From positions 558,001-622,000 of the forward strand of contig JASJFT010000001.1 of the NCBI GenBank assembly GCA_030770425.1: a stretch of DNA of 64,000 bases, given 5' to 3'. The notes under the pieces are model-generated. The model did no database searches and was not told where the DNA came from. It saw nothing but the letters and a program-made list of their open reading frames with translations. The stretch is from Darksidea phi. Lineage: Eukaryota > Ascomycota > Dothideomycetes > Pleosporales > Lentitheciaceae. The position numbers and the translations under genes are program-made. Positions 48,821 to 59,617 of this stretch are shown one piece after another (positions within the stretch are counted from its first letter, which is position 1; each line of letters starts with the position of its first letter).

Positions 48821-49823
48821 ATGGCGGGCCCCACCATGCCTTCAGTTTTCCAGCCTGCCGCCGTCGGGCCAGATGCTCAACGTTCGAGCTCACATCATGA
48901 GGTTCGCACGGGAGAGATTCCGCCGTATCCTGTCAAGCATAGTCCCGTCTACCATCTTGGAGGCCTGGGACGCTTTGGCATTGATACACCTCTGTCCGAT
49001 GTGCCTACACACTCGCGGACGTCGACTAATACATCCCAGTCTCCCTTCCTTGTCGATTTGAGCGCCGAGGCTGTTACGTCCTCCAGCAAATGGCCATCAT
49101 TTGCAGGACACGGTGAAATGGAGCTGCCCTACCGGCCACTTCACATCGACTACAGGCGACAGGTCGTAGGCTCGCAGGTTCCCTCACCGTCTACGCAGCG
49201 CTCTCAGATTGCAGGTCGTACAAATGTACAGGCAGTATTCGAGCAATCGCATGTCCCATTCAAGCGAACTATTTCAGGTACCAGTGAAGTGGTCGATTCG
49301 CCGAAAAACCGAGTTGCTACCTCTCCAGCCAGTAGGTCTTCTCTCTCGTGCCGTGCTCTGCTTATGCTCACTCTGGCTAGTCTTTGGCCGCAAAACTGAG
49401 CCGTATGTGTCGACATGGTCATACGGAAGGAACTCGCATGTCAACAATCCTGTCGCACCAACTCCTGCCAGGGCCATTCCGGTCGCGTTGCCCGCGTATC
49501 AACAGAACGCCAGCGGGCAATTGGCTCCCATGTCCAACAATATGACGTATCAACACGATCAAGTAATGACGGATGCTCCTTCTGACGCCAACGATCAGGG
49601 CTTTCAAATCAAAGGAGCCGCGAAACGTGCGGCAAGGCGCAGTAGACGGAGGGCGGCGCAGAGAGCAAAGAAAGCAGCTGCTCGAGCAGCGGCCCGGAGG
49701 TCAAACAGTACTAACAATGCGCAAGTGAACAAGCCGACCAACGGCAAGAAGACGGAAAAGCAAGCCAATGAGCAATTGTCCCGTACTCGGCGCTACAACC
49801 TTCGCCCTCGAAACACAAACTGA
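48821..49823 (+). CDS. Hypothetical basic, probably nuclear protein
   Basis: Two exons (48821-49331 and 49381-49823; 49-bp intron GTAGGT...CTAG) give 317 residues. The N-terminal 170 residues are Ser/Pro/Thr-rich with no domain. Residues about 245-275 form a long Arg/Lys/Ala helix (KRAARRSRRRAAQRAKKAAA) that should act as a nuclear localisation or nucleic-acid-binding segment. The C-terminus ends RRYNLRPRNTN. The ATG at 48821 is preceded by a pyrimidine-rich leader. No homologue was recognised and most of the chain is probably disordered. Confidence 0.65.
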
Positions 49824-50028
49824 GCTCGAAACATCTGTGAATGGAGCCGAGCCCGAGGTCAAATCTAATATGGACCTACTAGACGTCTCGATGGCGGTCT
49901 CACTCTTTGTGGCTTCGTCTACGGCCCAGTCTCTACTTCATCGATCGGTTCGATATCTCGAACGTTTTTCACTGTTCTTTCATTCACTGGTGGTTGCTAA
50001 TGGCACTTGGGTGGGTAGTTTGGCTTGG

Positions 50029-50304
50029 TCACAAAGTTGTAGCGATTGCTAAATTGCGAACGACTTCGAGGATCTCCTTTCTCACTGCCGCGTTTGGCAA
50101 ACGGCGCCCATTGTACATATTGATTTCTCGCTCGTATAGCTGTACATTTTGATCTTGCAGTCTGGTGCTGGCGGTATCTATGCTGCTCGTCAAGGCAGCT
50201 AGTGAACTCTCTGGTGTGGAGGGATCGCTGATATGATACGAATCAGACTGCAAGTAAATCTCTGGTACGAACTTGGTACATAGATTGACTAATGGAGCTT
50301 CCAT
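50029..50304 (-). CDS. Small hypothetical protein
   Basis: A 91-residue ATG frame without introns: KFVPEIYLQSDSYHISD, SLAALTSSIDTASTRLQDQNVQLYEREINMYNGRRLPNAAVRKEILEVVRNL. The second half is predicted helical or coiled-coil. Composition is protein-like and the stop lies 200 bp from the end of the convergent gene at 49823. It could be a small subunit of a larger complex, but no family was recognised. Confidence 0.5.
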   Translation of the reverse strand: MEAPLVNLCTKFVPEIYLQSDSYHISDPSTPESSLAALTSSIDTASTRLQDQNVQLYEREINMYNGRRLPNAAVRKEILEVVRNLAIATTL

Positions 50305-50871
50305 TGTACTCCATCACCGTCTGCTTCTGCGCTCATGCGTGATGTTTACTACTCGGTGTCCCTGACGTTGTAGAAGCGCAAAAGAAAATAGAACGAAAAA
50401 CCCCGGCTCCTGTAAGCGGAAGCAAAAGCAAAAGTTAAAAGACACTGTCCTGTGCCAGATTAACTGGCGGCCTTGAGATATCTGTTACAGACGAACAGTC
50501 ATACGTTATGTATATACATGAGACCCACGTGATAACCAACTACACCAACAAGACTTAGACCTTTTGAAAGCGTGATGCTGCTTGAGTTCTGAGCTGTTCG
50601 ATGCTGATAAAAAATTTATATAGTGTGGGGTTAAGGGATGGAACAAAGGGGCGTTAGGTACAGGGTGCAAACGGGCGGTATATATTGACCACATATATTG
50701 TTCACGTTATATATGGTTACATGGAGGGGTGCATGTGCTGATACACCGGCATCCAACAGCCGGGTGCAAACGCCGTGCCCAGAGCGTTATCAGAAGATGT
50801 GCGTAAACGCTATCATCAGACATCAACCCCGTCTTAACTCCCAAAAACCACAAACGCCTTTTCCGGCTGAT
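50305..50871. other. Intergenic
   Basis: Promoter of the small minus-strand gene and 3' side of RBD2; no other gene seen. Confidence 0.4.
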
Positions 50872-52029
50872 CTATGGTCCAAGTCTCTGCCCAATATCCG
50901 GACTCCTCGGCGCTGCAGCACCCATACTTCCCAGCGGCACCGCACTCGGCAACACGCCATACCTTCCGTATGTCTTCTGGTCCACGCTCACATAATGCGG
51001 CAGTCTTCCCAATAGATTCAACTTATTCTCTATCCACCGCAAAATCTTCTCGTGCGGAACGAGGAATTTGATATAGCCGAGGCCCCACAGGTAGCCGATT
51101 GTTGCGCCGCAGAGGTGGCCGATGAGCGAGACGTTGGGGATAAGGACGGAGGTGATTAGAACGAGAATAAGGGGGGTTGTCCAGGTGGGAATTTTGTAGG
51201 GGCCAATGCTGCGATGTATTAGATGTGTCGAGGGCAAGATTCTGGCTGGATGGAGGGCTGGCTACCTGAAGTTTGGGTTCGTCTTGTGTGTCTTCATAGC
51301 TTCTGAGGCGAGGAGAAGGAATACCCATACACTGTTCCTAGTCAGTGCGTATCCTCTTGAGTTATTGTAGATATTACGTACCTTGCGCCCATTACCGTGG
51401 TATTCCCTCTCAATACGAACTTCTCTAGCAGCAGGTACAGACCACCAGGTAATAGACCGAAAGCTACCATCTCGTCAATCTGAGCTTCAAGCCACGTCTA
51501 CCATGTATTTCTTACGTCCTGTGAAAAGCGATAGCGTGACTATCGTGCCGAATTCAGCTTCGAAGCGCTCGAGGAGTGGTGCGATGGCGAGCATGTTGAA
51601 GAACATGTGGAAGAAGTTGAGATGTGTTAATGGGAAAAGGTTCAGACGGTGCACTGCGTAAAGGACATCGTCAGCTTCAAGTGCCACATAAAGATGAGAA
51701 GAAGGAATATCGAACAGCTTGTTAGTATATATCAAGCTCTTGACAGCTGCTTTGCGCTCCAGCGCTTCTTTGGGCGCATCCGCTGTTCTCCACAACGTCC
51801 TGCTCTTTCCACCCCTAAAGCTCCGATACCCAAATCAAGAGAAAATCAACATACTCTGAGTTAAATCAAACTTATCCGGCGTCAACGCAGCAACCTCCCT
51901 CACCCAGGGAAGCGGGATCGCAACCGCCCATAGCCCTACAATCGCCGCAAGAAGCAACCGCGTCGTGAGTGGCAGCCGAAAGACATAGGAGCGTATTCGC
52001 GTGGGGTTGAACTGCGGAAAGGAGGGCAT
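50872..52029 (-). CDS. rbd2: RBD2-type rhomboid membrane protein
   Basis: Five exons (52029-51855, 51653-51516, 51463-51382, 51331-51266, 51208-50872) close in frame at 265 residues, the normal RBD2 size. Membrane segments include LLLAAIVGLWAVAIPL, FFHMFFNMLAIAPLLERFE and TTPLILVLITSVLIP. The rhomboid serine is in MGASVWVF (Ser132) and the histidine in LIGHLCGATIGYLWG (His185), so the dyad is intact. Fungal RBD2 acts in the Golgi; in fission yeast and Aspergillus it takes part in SREBP cleavage. The C-terminal tail is cytosolic. Intron 1, 201 bp, is longer than the others. Head-to-head with GAA1. Confidence 0.93.
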
Positions 52030-52234
52030 TATGCGGTGGCGAGAGAACGAGGCGAGCAAAGGAGCGAAGAGAAAAGGTGGCCTCGAGGCAGACGCGCCGC
52101 CGCAGCGCGGTTTGCGAGTACGGAAATCGTCTGGGGTCGGAACGAAGCTAGTGACGATCCCGACGACCACGCAGAACTGAGTGGAGCAAGCAGCGTCGAC
52201 AAACACCACAACGCCTGAGTGAGGGGCAGAAAGG
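52030..52234. promoter_or_regulatory. Shared divergent promoter, RBD2 / GAA1
   Basis: Only 205 bp lie between the start codons of two membrane-biogenesis genes. The sequence is GC-rich with no clear TATA box. Shared control is inferred. Confidence 0.5.
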
Positions 52235-54287
52235 ATGGCGCTGTTATGTGAGTTGATCCTGACTTTGTGGATTGGAGTGAGCTAATTGCTGGGAAGCTTC
52301 ATTGTTGGCGCTCCGCCGGGATGCCCGCATCCTCAAGATCCCCCCGTACCTCTCCGCGCTGCTCATTGTTGTCGGCGTCGCGTGGCTGCTCGTACTGCCC
52401 CTGAACGAATACTCGCGGAATACATATGTCTCGGAGAATGCCCTGCTGCCTGGCCAAGTGCATACATACTTTACTGGCAGCGAGCACAACGTCTTCAGGG
52501 CTTATAGACAAGAAGTCGCTACTTTAGCAGACTTGTCGGTGGAAGAGTATGTACGCTCGCAAATGCTACAATATCTGGAGCTGATGTAGTGTAGCCGGAA
52601 CAACAAGCTGGCTGACCTCTTTCGCGAATCCAACCTCAAAGTCGCAAAGCAAAAGTACATATACCATATCGCGGACACGAACATCTCTAACGAGAATGTC
52701 TACGCCGTACTCCAAGGTCCCCGCGCCGACGCTACAGAAGCCATTGTACTCATTGCAGCATGGAAGAACATGGATGATGTAGTCAACTACTCTGGTGTAG
52801 CGCTCGTCCTTGCCCTCGCCCGCTACTTCAAGAGGTGGAGTCTATGGAGCAAAGATATCATATTCCTGGTTCCAGGAGACAGCACGAGCGGATCGCAAGC
52901 CTGGGTCGATGCCTACCACGATGCGCATGACCCTCGTACGATTGAGAGTCTAGCAATCAAGAGCGGGGCACTTCAAGGCGCGGTAGCTGTTGACTATCCC
53001 GCTGGACCGTGGGGACACCGTTACGACAAATTGCACATCGTGTACGACGGCATCAATGGGCAACTCCCTAATCTAGATCTCTTCAACACCGCCGTCTCAA
53101 TCGCCTCAGGCCAGATGGGAATAGGCTGCACTCTGCAACGTATGTGGAAACACACCGACACCTACGAAGAGCGACTCCAGACCATGCTCCGCGGCATGCT
53201 CGCCCAAGGTCTCGGCCACTCTACCGGACCACACAGCTCCTTCATCCCATATCATGTCGATGCTATAACGCTAGTCACTGTTGGCGACGGCTGGCATGAC
53301 GAAATGAGTCTAGGTCGTACCGTGGAGTCTCTGTTTAGGAGCTTAAATAACTTGCTCGAACATCTGCATCAGAGTTTCTTCTTCTACCTCTTGCTACAAG
53401 CAAACCGTTTCGTCAGCATTGGCACGTATCTTCCCTCTGTAATGTTGATCGCCGCGAACTTCACCATCATGGCTATTGCACTATGGGTACAAAGCGGACG
53501 TCCTACACCTCCGTCGAATCCCGCGGCCACAGCACCGACCAAGGCCCCGACCGAGAAGCTCAAATTCGACGGAACACGATACGTGAAGGTCAAGTCAGAT
53601 GAAAAGGCAGACGATAAACATTCCACCTCAGCCGAAAAGAAAGACGCCCCCTCCCCCGGCCCCACCATGACAGCCATCTCAAACAACGGCACCACAGCCC
53701 TCGTCCCAACCGCCTCCCTCGAAGTAACAGAACGCTTCCTCTTCCTCCCGCTAACCTTCGTCCTCGCCGCCCACTTCCTCGGCCTCATCCCCCTCTACAC
53801 CTTCAACAGCATCGCCAGAGAAGACCTGCGTCCCGCCTTCCTCCTAACCGCCAACATCCTGACTCTCCTCCCGCTAGCCACCGCCTTGGGCCTGCGCTTC
53901 TCCGGCCTCCCAACACCCCAGCAAACAACGCTCATCCACTCCTTCGCGCTACTGTTCCTCGGCATGTTCTTATCTGCGCTAGCTACGCTGAACTTTAGCT
54001 TGTCGTTTATTGTGGGCGTGTTGTGTAGTCCGTTGTCTTTTGTCAGGACGTCGAAGAGTATGGTTGTTGCCGCGGTTTCGTATACGCTTTTGGTCGCGCT
54101 GAATCCGGTTATGGTGGTGCAGGTGGCGAGTTGGTATGCTGAGGTCGGGCTGGAGGAGTTGCTTGTGAAGGCGGCGATTGGGTGGCATGTATGGGGGCTG
54201 TGGACGCAGGTTGTGGTTTGGCTTGTTTGGTTTCCCGCGTGGTTCGCGGGGAGTGTAGTTGTTGCGCTGGGTTTCTTTCCCGAGTGA
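52235..54287 (+). CDS. gaa1: GPI transamidase subunit GAA1
   Basis: Three exons (52235-52247, 52297-52546, 52595-54287) give 651 residues; the first exon has only 13 bp. A membrane anchor (YLSALLIVVGVAWLLVLPL) is followed by the lumenal domain with NVYAVLQGPRADATEAIVL, LIAAWKNMDDVVNYSGVALVLALARYF, DIIFLVP, GPHSSFIPYHVDAITL and ESLFRSLNNLLEHLHQSFFFYLL. Multiple C-terminal membrane helices follow a charged Lys-rich loop. GAA1 presents the GPI anchor within the ER transamidase complex. Intron 2 uses the second of two nearby AG acceptors to keep frame. Convergent with RPN9. Confidence 0.93.
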
Positions 54288-54584
54288 GGTGCGATGAGTT
54301 TCAGGATCGACCAGACCTAGGTTGAGAAGATCACTAGGCTGCGGACAGTGTATGATACCACATTGCATAGAGGGTCATGGTGGGAGTCATGTCTCAAATA
54401 TCTTCGTTAATTGTCATGATGCATTGGTGTGTAGCCCGGTATCATGACCGGTAACTTGATCTATCATTACATCTATCGTGCGTTGGCCATCTTCGAGTAG
54501 TCTTTTACTGCCCAACCACAAACCGCATCTCTTGGGAAGACTAAGCTTGAGCGTCGACTGTCCGATTCCAAAGACCTATTACAC
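54288..54584. other. Convergent 3' region, GAA1 / RPN9
   Basis: 297 bp between two converging stop codons, holding both 3' UTRs; no gene. Confidence 0.5.
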
Positions 54585-55836
54585 TCAAGCAGCCCAAACA
54601 TCCTTTCCAACCCCCTCGATCCAGTTGCCGAGCTGGTTGACGCTCGCATCCCACTCTCTCAACCGCGTCCTCATGCTCTCGATCTGCTTCATGTCCAGCA
54701 CCTTAGGCTGCACCCAGTTGATCCGGGCTATCTCCGCCACCTGATCGATTGTGCCCCTTAAGAGACCCAGGCTAAGCGCCTTCATGATCAGATGCTCAAT
54801 ATCGTTCGCCGAGACCTTCGTCTCTTGCGAAATGGTCTGGAACGTCATGGCGCGGTCATGCGGGGGTCGTCGGAACACCGTCTCCGTGAGTGCGGATAGT
54901 GATATTTTCTGGTAGAGGAAGGTCTGGTGCTCCTTTAGAAGGGGTACTTTCGAGATGTTGCCCGCGAGGACATCATAGGCGCCTAGGTCGCCGCGGTTGA
55001 AAGCGAAGAGGAGCTCGCGCAACCACGCGTGCGGGGTATTGGCAAGTGTATCCAGAATGGGATGGAGGAGGAGCTCGCCGAAGTTGTAGATGGAGTCGGA
55101 CACGAGGGCGGCGATGCTAAGATCATAGGCGCGGGCCTGTCGTTCGCGGAGGTCAAGATCGGCAAGGTCGATGCATGCGAGAAAGAGAAGCGCGTTCTTG
55201 TAATAGGCAGCGAACTCATGCTTGGCCTATAATAATCAGTATCCCGTGCCTGTCAGGTAGTGGAGATGTCCGCACCTTATAGTATTCGGCGCTGGCCCGG
55301 TAGAAGGACGCATGTACGACAGTCTCTACCGAGTCGAAACCCTCCAATATCTGCTCGCACTCGTCCAGCTTCTTGCGTGCACCATCATAATCTCCGGTCC
55401 GTAACTGGATGCTGGCTGAGGCGACTGTGGCGTAGACGTAGGCGTCTTGTGAGGCGGGCTTGTTGACCCGCGTTGCGAGGTCCGAGACGAAGTTGAGGCG
55501 CTCTTTGTCATCTACGATAATTAGTACCACATAAAACCGTCCAGAGCGGACTCGATATGTACCTCTATATTGCGTCGCCGCATTCAGACCCAGCGTCACA
55601 AGCTTGAGCTGGTTGATTTTATTGGCGAAGCTCTTGATGAAGGTCTCAAACAGCGGTATCCGCTGCTTGGCGCTCTCTGGCTGCTCAAAGTACTCGACCA
55701 ACTTGTCGGTCAGCTCATGCCATAGCTTCCGCTCCCAGTAGTCCTCGAAGTGGATGAAGTACTCCTGTAGCTCCTCCGGCGCCTGGTCGCGCAGGTCGCC
55801 GAGCAAGTTCGGAATCGCATCTGTGTCCATAGCCAT
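54585..55836 (-). CDS. rpn9: 26S proteasome regulatory subunit RPN9 (PSMD13)
   Basis: Three exons (55836-55563, 55511-55276, 55226-54585) give 383 residues, the usual length. The N-terminal helical repeats read LQEYFIHFEDYWERKLWHELTDKLVEYF and VVHASFYRASAEYYK. The PCI domain spans about 180-350, with FNRGDLGAYDVLAGNI, LKEHQTFLYQKISLSALTETVF, ISQETKVSANDIEHLIMKALSLGLLRGTIDQV and INWVQPKVLD. RPN9 is a lid subunit that helps lid assembly. All introns are 49-51 bp. Head-to-head with NUO-40. Confidence 0.96.
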
Positions 55837-56088
55837 GGTGGATCTGTTCAGCCCTGTCTATGAAGTTTTGTGTGTGGATATTTGAGAGTACGGGGCCGAA
55901 GGAGAGCGATACCGAGAGCGGAGGGTTGTGTATATACCTCTCACGAGTGGCTGCGGGACGATTGATTCATAGCTTCGGACGCTTAGTCATGGGTGTCCGG
56001 TGAATTATAGCGCCGCGCCCGACAACCGCGTTGAGATGCTTCAAGCAGGTACAAGCCACCTCCCAGACAGCCATTGAACGCCGCAACC
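55837..56088. promoter_or_regulatory. Shared divergent promoter, RPN9 / NUO-40
   Basis: 252 bp between start codons of a proteasome and a complex I gene. No standard PACE-type element was recognised. Shared control is inferred from spacing. Confidence 0.5.
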
Positions 56089-57514
56089 ATGGCCTTGCCA
56101 CTCCGCTGTGCTCGCTCTGGAGCGGCATTTACGGCCCAATTGCGTCCCTCAACGCGCGCATCGAATCTCCCCGTTGTGTGTCGGCGGTACCTCAACGAAG
56201 ATGTCAAGATTACGAGGACCGGGAAGCCCATCTTAACCGTCTCAGGCGGCAGGTACGTCCACAAAGAATCTAGCAGCTAGCAGGTATACTAATTCAAGCT
56301 GCAGATCTTCCATTGGAGGTATACATCAAGCCCGCAGCGCCAATCGAGAAACCCCGCTCACGCATACGTACAGGTTACACCGCAACAGTTTTTGGAGCTA
56401 CTGGATTCTTGGGGAGATACATTGTCAACCGGCTAGGTATTTTAGAACTTGGAAAAGGCAATACAAAGTTTGCTAACAGCTGTTTAATAGCTCGGAACGG
56501 AGTCACATGCATTATACCCTTCCGCGAGGAGATGGCGAAGCGCCATCTCAAGGTTGCCGGTGATCTTGGTAGAGTGATATTTATGGTACGGAGAGGACAT
56601 GGAAATGGAGTAGCGGGAATCTGACATCATTAGGAAATGGACCTCCGCAACACCGCATCTATCGAAGAGAGCGTTCGCCATTCGGATATCGTATACAACC
56701 TGATTGGACGAGACTATCCAACTAAAAACTTCGACCTCGAGGACGTACACGTACACGGCACTGAGCGCATTGCAGAGGCCGTAGCCAAATATGATATCGA
56801 CCGATACGTCCATGTCTCCTCGCACAGCGCACACCTCGATTCTCCCTCAGAGTTCTACCGCACCAAGGCAAAGGGCGAGCAAGTAGCTCGCAGCATCTAT
56901 CCCGAGACGACCATTGTGCGCCCCGGGCCTGTCTTCGGCTTCGAGGACCGTCTACTTAACCGACTCGCCGGTGCTACTAACGTGATCACCTCCAACTACA
57001 TGCAGGAGTACTTCTGGCCTGTTCACGCTATTGATATCGGCACGGCGCTGGAGAAGATGCTTCACGATGACACTACGGCCGGTGAAACCTTTGAGCTGTA
57101 TGGTCCAACCGGCTACAGCATGGCTGAGCTCAACGAACTCGTTGGTAAGGAGATATATAAGAACAGACGGCATATCAACATCCCGAAGCGTATACTGAAA
57201 CCCGTGGCTCACTACTTGAATAAGTACATCTGGTGGCCGATTCACTCCGCCGATGAGGTGGAGAGAGAGTTTATCGACATGACTGTAGATCCAAACGCCA
57301 AGACTTTCAAGGACCTTGACATTGACCCGGTCGATATCAAGAGCATGCTATACGAGTACCTGGTAATTTATTCAACCCCACGGATCGTTGATAATGAAGC
57401 TGACTTTGTATGCAGAAAGGATATCGCAGCTCACAATACTACGATCTACCTCCGATGACGGAGCGGGAGAAGAGGGAGGAGAAGAAGTACCTGCATGTCA
57501 TCGATGATCAGTAG
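56089..57514 (+). CDS. nuo-40: Complex I 40-kDa (NDUFA9-type) subunit
   Basis: Six exons (56089-56252, 56305-56318, 56374-56436, 56491-56585, 56634-57362, 57416-57514) give 387 residues; exon 2 has only 14 bp. The N-terminus is an Arg/Ser/Ala mitochondrial presequence ([13 protein letters not shown]). [25 protein letters not shown] is the NAD(P)-binding Rossmann start of an atypical SDR. Next come [57 protein letters not shown] and [19 protein letters not shown]. The subunit stabilises the matrix-arm/membrane-arm junction. The last exon restores [13 protein letters not shown], typical of the family C-terminus. Confidence 0.95.
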
Positions 57515-58086
57515 AAAAGAGCAGTGTGGAATCAAGAGCTGTGTATATATTTGCCGTTGTGTATCCCCGACCAAGCAGGCAGGTCTGTAGAACTCGAGAC
57601 ATCTTTCGTTTGTGCACATTACGCTTATGCAATGGTTGCCGCCCCCGGTTCTTGAAACGATTTGTCTCATGCCACCAGCACATTCTCCTCACGCCAAGTT
57701 TCCCAAGTAAACGGACATGGGAAAGGTAATTCCCAACAACTGTTATCACCATCCAACCTACTAAATGACACCCCTCCCTTTACCCTACTACCCAGTCTTA
57801 CGGCCAGTCTTCACTTGCATTTCGTCGGTGTATCATTGCATTCCACTCTTGTATTGTCGCCGTCTCACGTAGTTTCATCCCACGAAGTGGTGCAACTAGT
57901 TGACATGGCTGCGACGTCGTATTCGCATTTGCACGAATCTTTAGCAGTTTGTGGGACACGAAAGTCCTGGGGCCTGAGTGCGTGTTCTTTAGCGATGGGT
58001 ATCTCGAAACTTACTCTCATAGTATACGCCCACACTCACCAATCGGGTACTCATGTTCAAAGTACTTACAGTTACGCCATCGGTGT
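57515..58086. other. Intergenic
   Basis: No supported gene; open frames have skewed composition. Confidence 0.4.
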
Positions 58087-58344
58087 TTAGAACAAAGGCG
58101 CCGCCGTTTGCGGTGAATGCCATTGAGAAGCGGCATACGCGTCTTTGCGAGATGTGCTCGCTGTTGAGGTGGGTTCAAGGGGTGTTGACAACGCATGTAT
58201 TGCAGCTATCCTTAGTTCTCTCGTGTCGGGCGCTGGAGTAGCCTGCGTTGAATTGGTGATAGTGCTTTTTGTGGGCAAGTGATTAGTTGTAGTGGCTTCA
58301 TGGATGAAGGGATTCGGACCGACGACGGGTGGGGTGGGTGTCAT
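58087..58344 (-). CDS. Weak small ORF, hypothetical
   Basis: An 85-residue frame from ATG at 58344, Thr/Pro/Ala-rich (TPTPPVVGPNPF, then STASTSRKDAYAAS). No motif. A minus-strand exon-like stretch (ATG at about 58123, reading MAFTANGG) lies at its 3' end in another frame. Possibly part of a spliced gene; weakly supported. Confidence 0.25.
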   Translation of the reverse strand: MTPTPPVVGPNPFIHEATTTNHLPTKSTITNSTQATPAPDTRELRIAAIHALSTPLEPTSTASTSRKDAYAASQWHSPQTAAPLF

Positions 58345-59617
58345 TGCCAACGGCCAGGGAGCTGGGATTGGGAGGCGAATGTGAGGGGTGGATTGGTAAG
58401 GGAGGAATCAAGTATGTGCATATGGTGAAGTTCCTGCGAAGAAGGTGACTGAGTAGAGATTGTGCAATAAAGGCGAGATTAAAATGAAATTCATGACAAA
58501 TTCTCCGCTTCAGAAAACACGAGCCCAGCTCTTCGTTTTAACATAATGATTCGTTGCTTATAGGAAAGCAGACCGTCCAAATGTGGAGACAGAGGTAGGG
58601 ATCCTTAGACTGGCATATCATTGTACACAAGCTGTCATAATTGATAGGTATTTTGTAGAAAGATATGCCCAAGACTTGAACGTAGTTTAGTAAAGGCCTA
58701 CAAGCTAGGTTAGCATTACGTTAACCTAAATGACTGTTATGCAACTTATATATGATTCTCCAGCGCTTGGGCGATTCGATATTTAACGCTCACCTCACGC
58801 ATTTTCGTTCGTAGCATTCCCGGCCTAGATATCATTGGGTACCTAAGTCCTATATCAGTGATCGAATTCAAAGAAAGAAAACTAGAAATTATCATAGTGC
58901 AGTTCTCCTCTCATTCAACTGGCGCAGAATGCTTGGATGCTAATCCGCGTTGTCTATCTATTCATCGCCTAAACTTTTCTTGTTTCCCAAAGAATAGGGA
59001 GAAGCCTACAGAATTGCCAACCAGGGCCACAGAACCTCCGACGAACGGGCTGTCATATACCGCTACGTGATCGTCGCCTACAAAATTGAGCAAGGCGCTT
59101 TTTACCCTGTACTAGACAATATTTTCAGGCTTGTATCTGAATAAGGGCGCCAGCAATACGACGATTAGCGACTTGTTTCAGTGTGCGGTTGGTGCGGTGT
59201 GTTTGTCAGTATGGCGTGCGTTTCTTTTGTGATGATTGTTCTTACCTACATAGTGAACCAGCTTGTAGGCTTGTGCCTACTCTTACAAGATTACCGGGTT
59301 GCACTTTGCGGTGCATGAGCACACGAATCACTTGTAGATGAGTTGATTTTACCCACCTCAACGGAGTACAGTACAAAGACCTTCGCGCAGATATTGCAAA
59401 AAGGTACTCCCAAAACGTAATTCCAATTAGGTAGGCTAATAATTTGCAGAAGCTAGAATGAGTAGAGACAAAATAAAAGAGAGAGTTAAATGACAAGACC
59501 TTACACGATGCAATCTATATCCAACGTATAAACGAATGTGTGCGCAATGTAGTCAGCAATGCTGTTGTCCTCAGACCCTTGCTACCAATCAGTCAAAGGC
59601 CTCCCAAGATCATCGTC
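58345..59617. other. Intergenic, AT-rich
   Basis: No supported gene, RNA gene or repeat. Confidence 0.4.
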
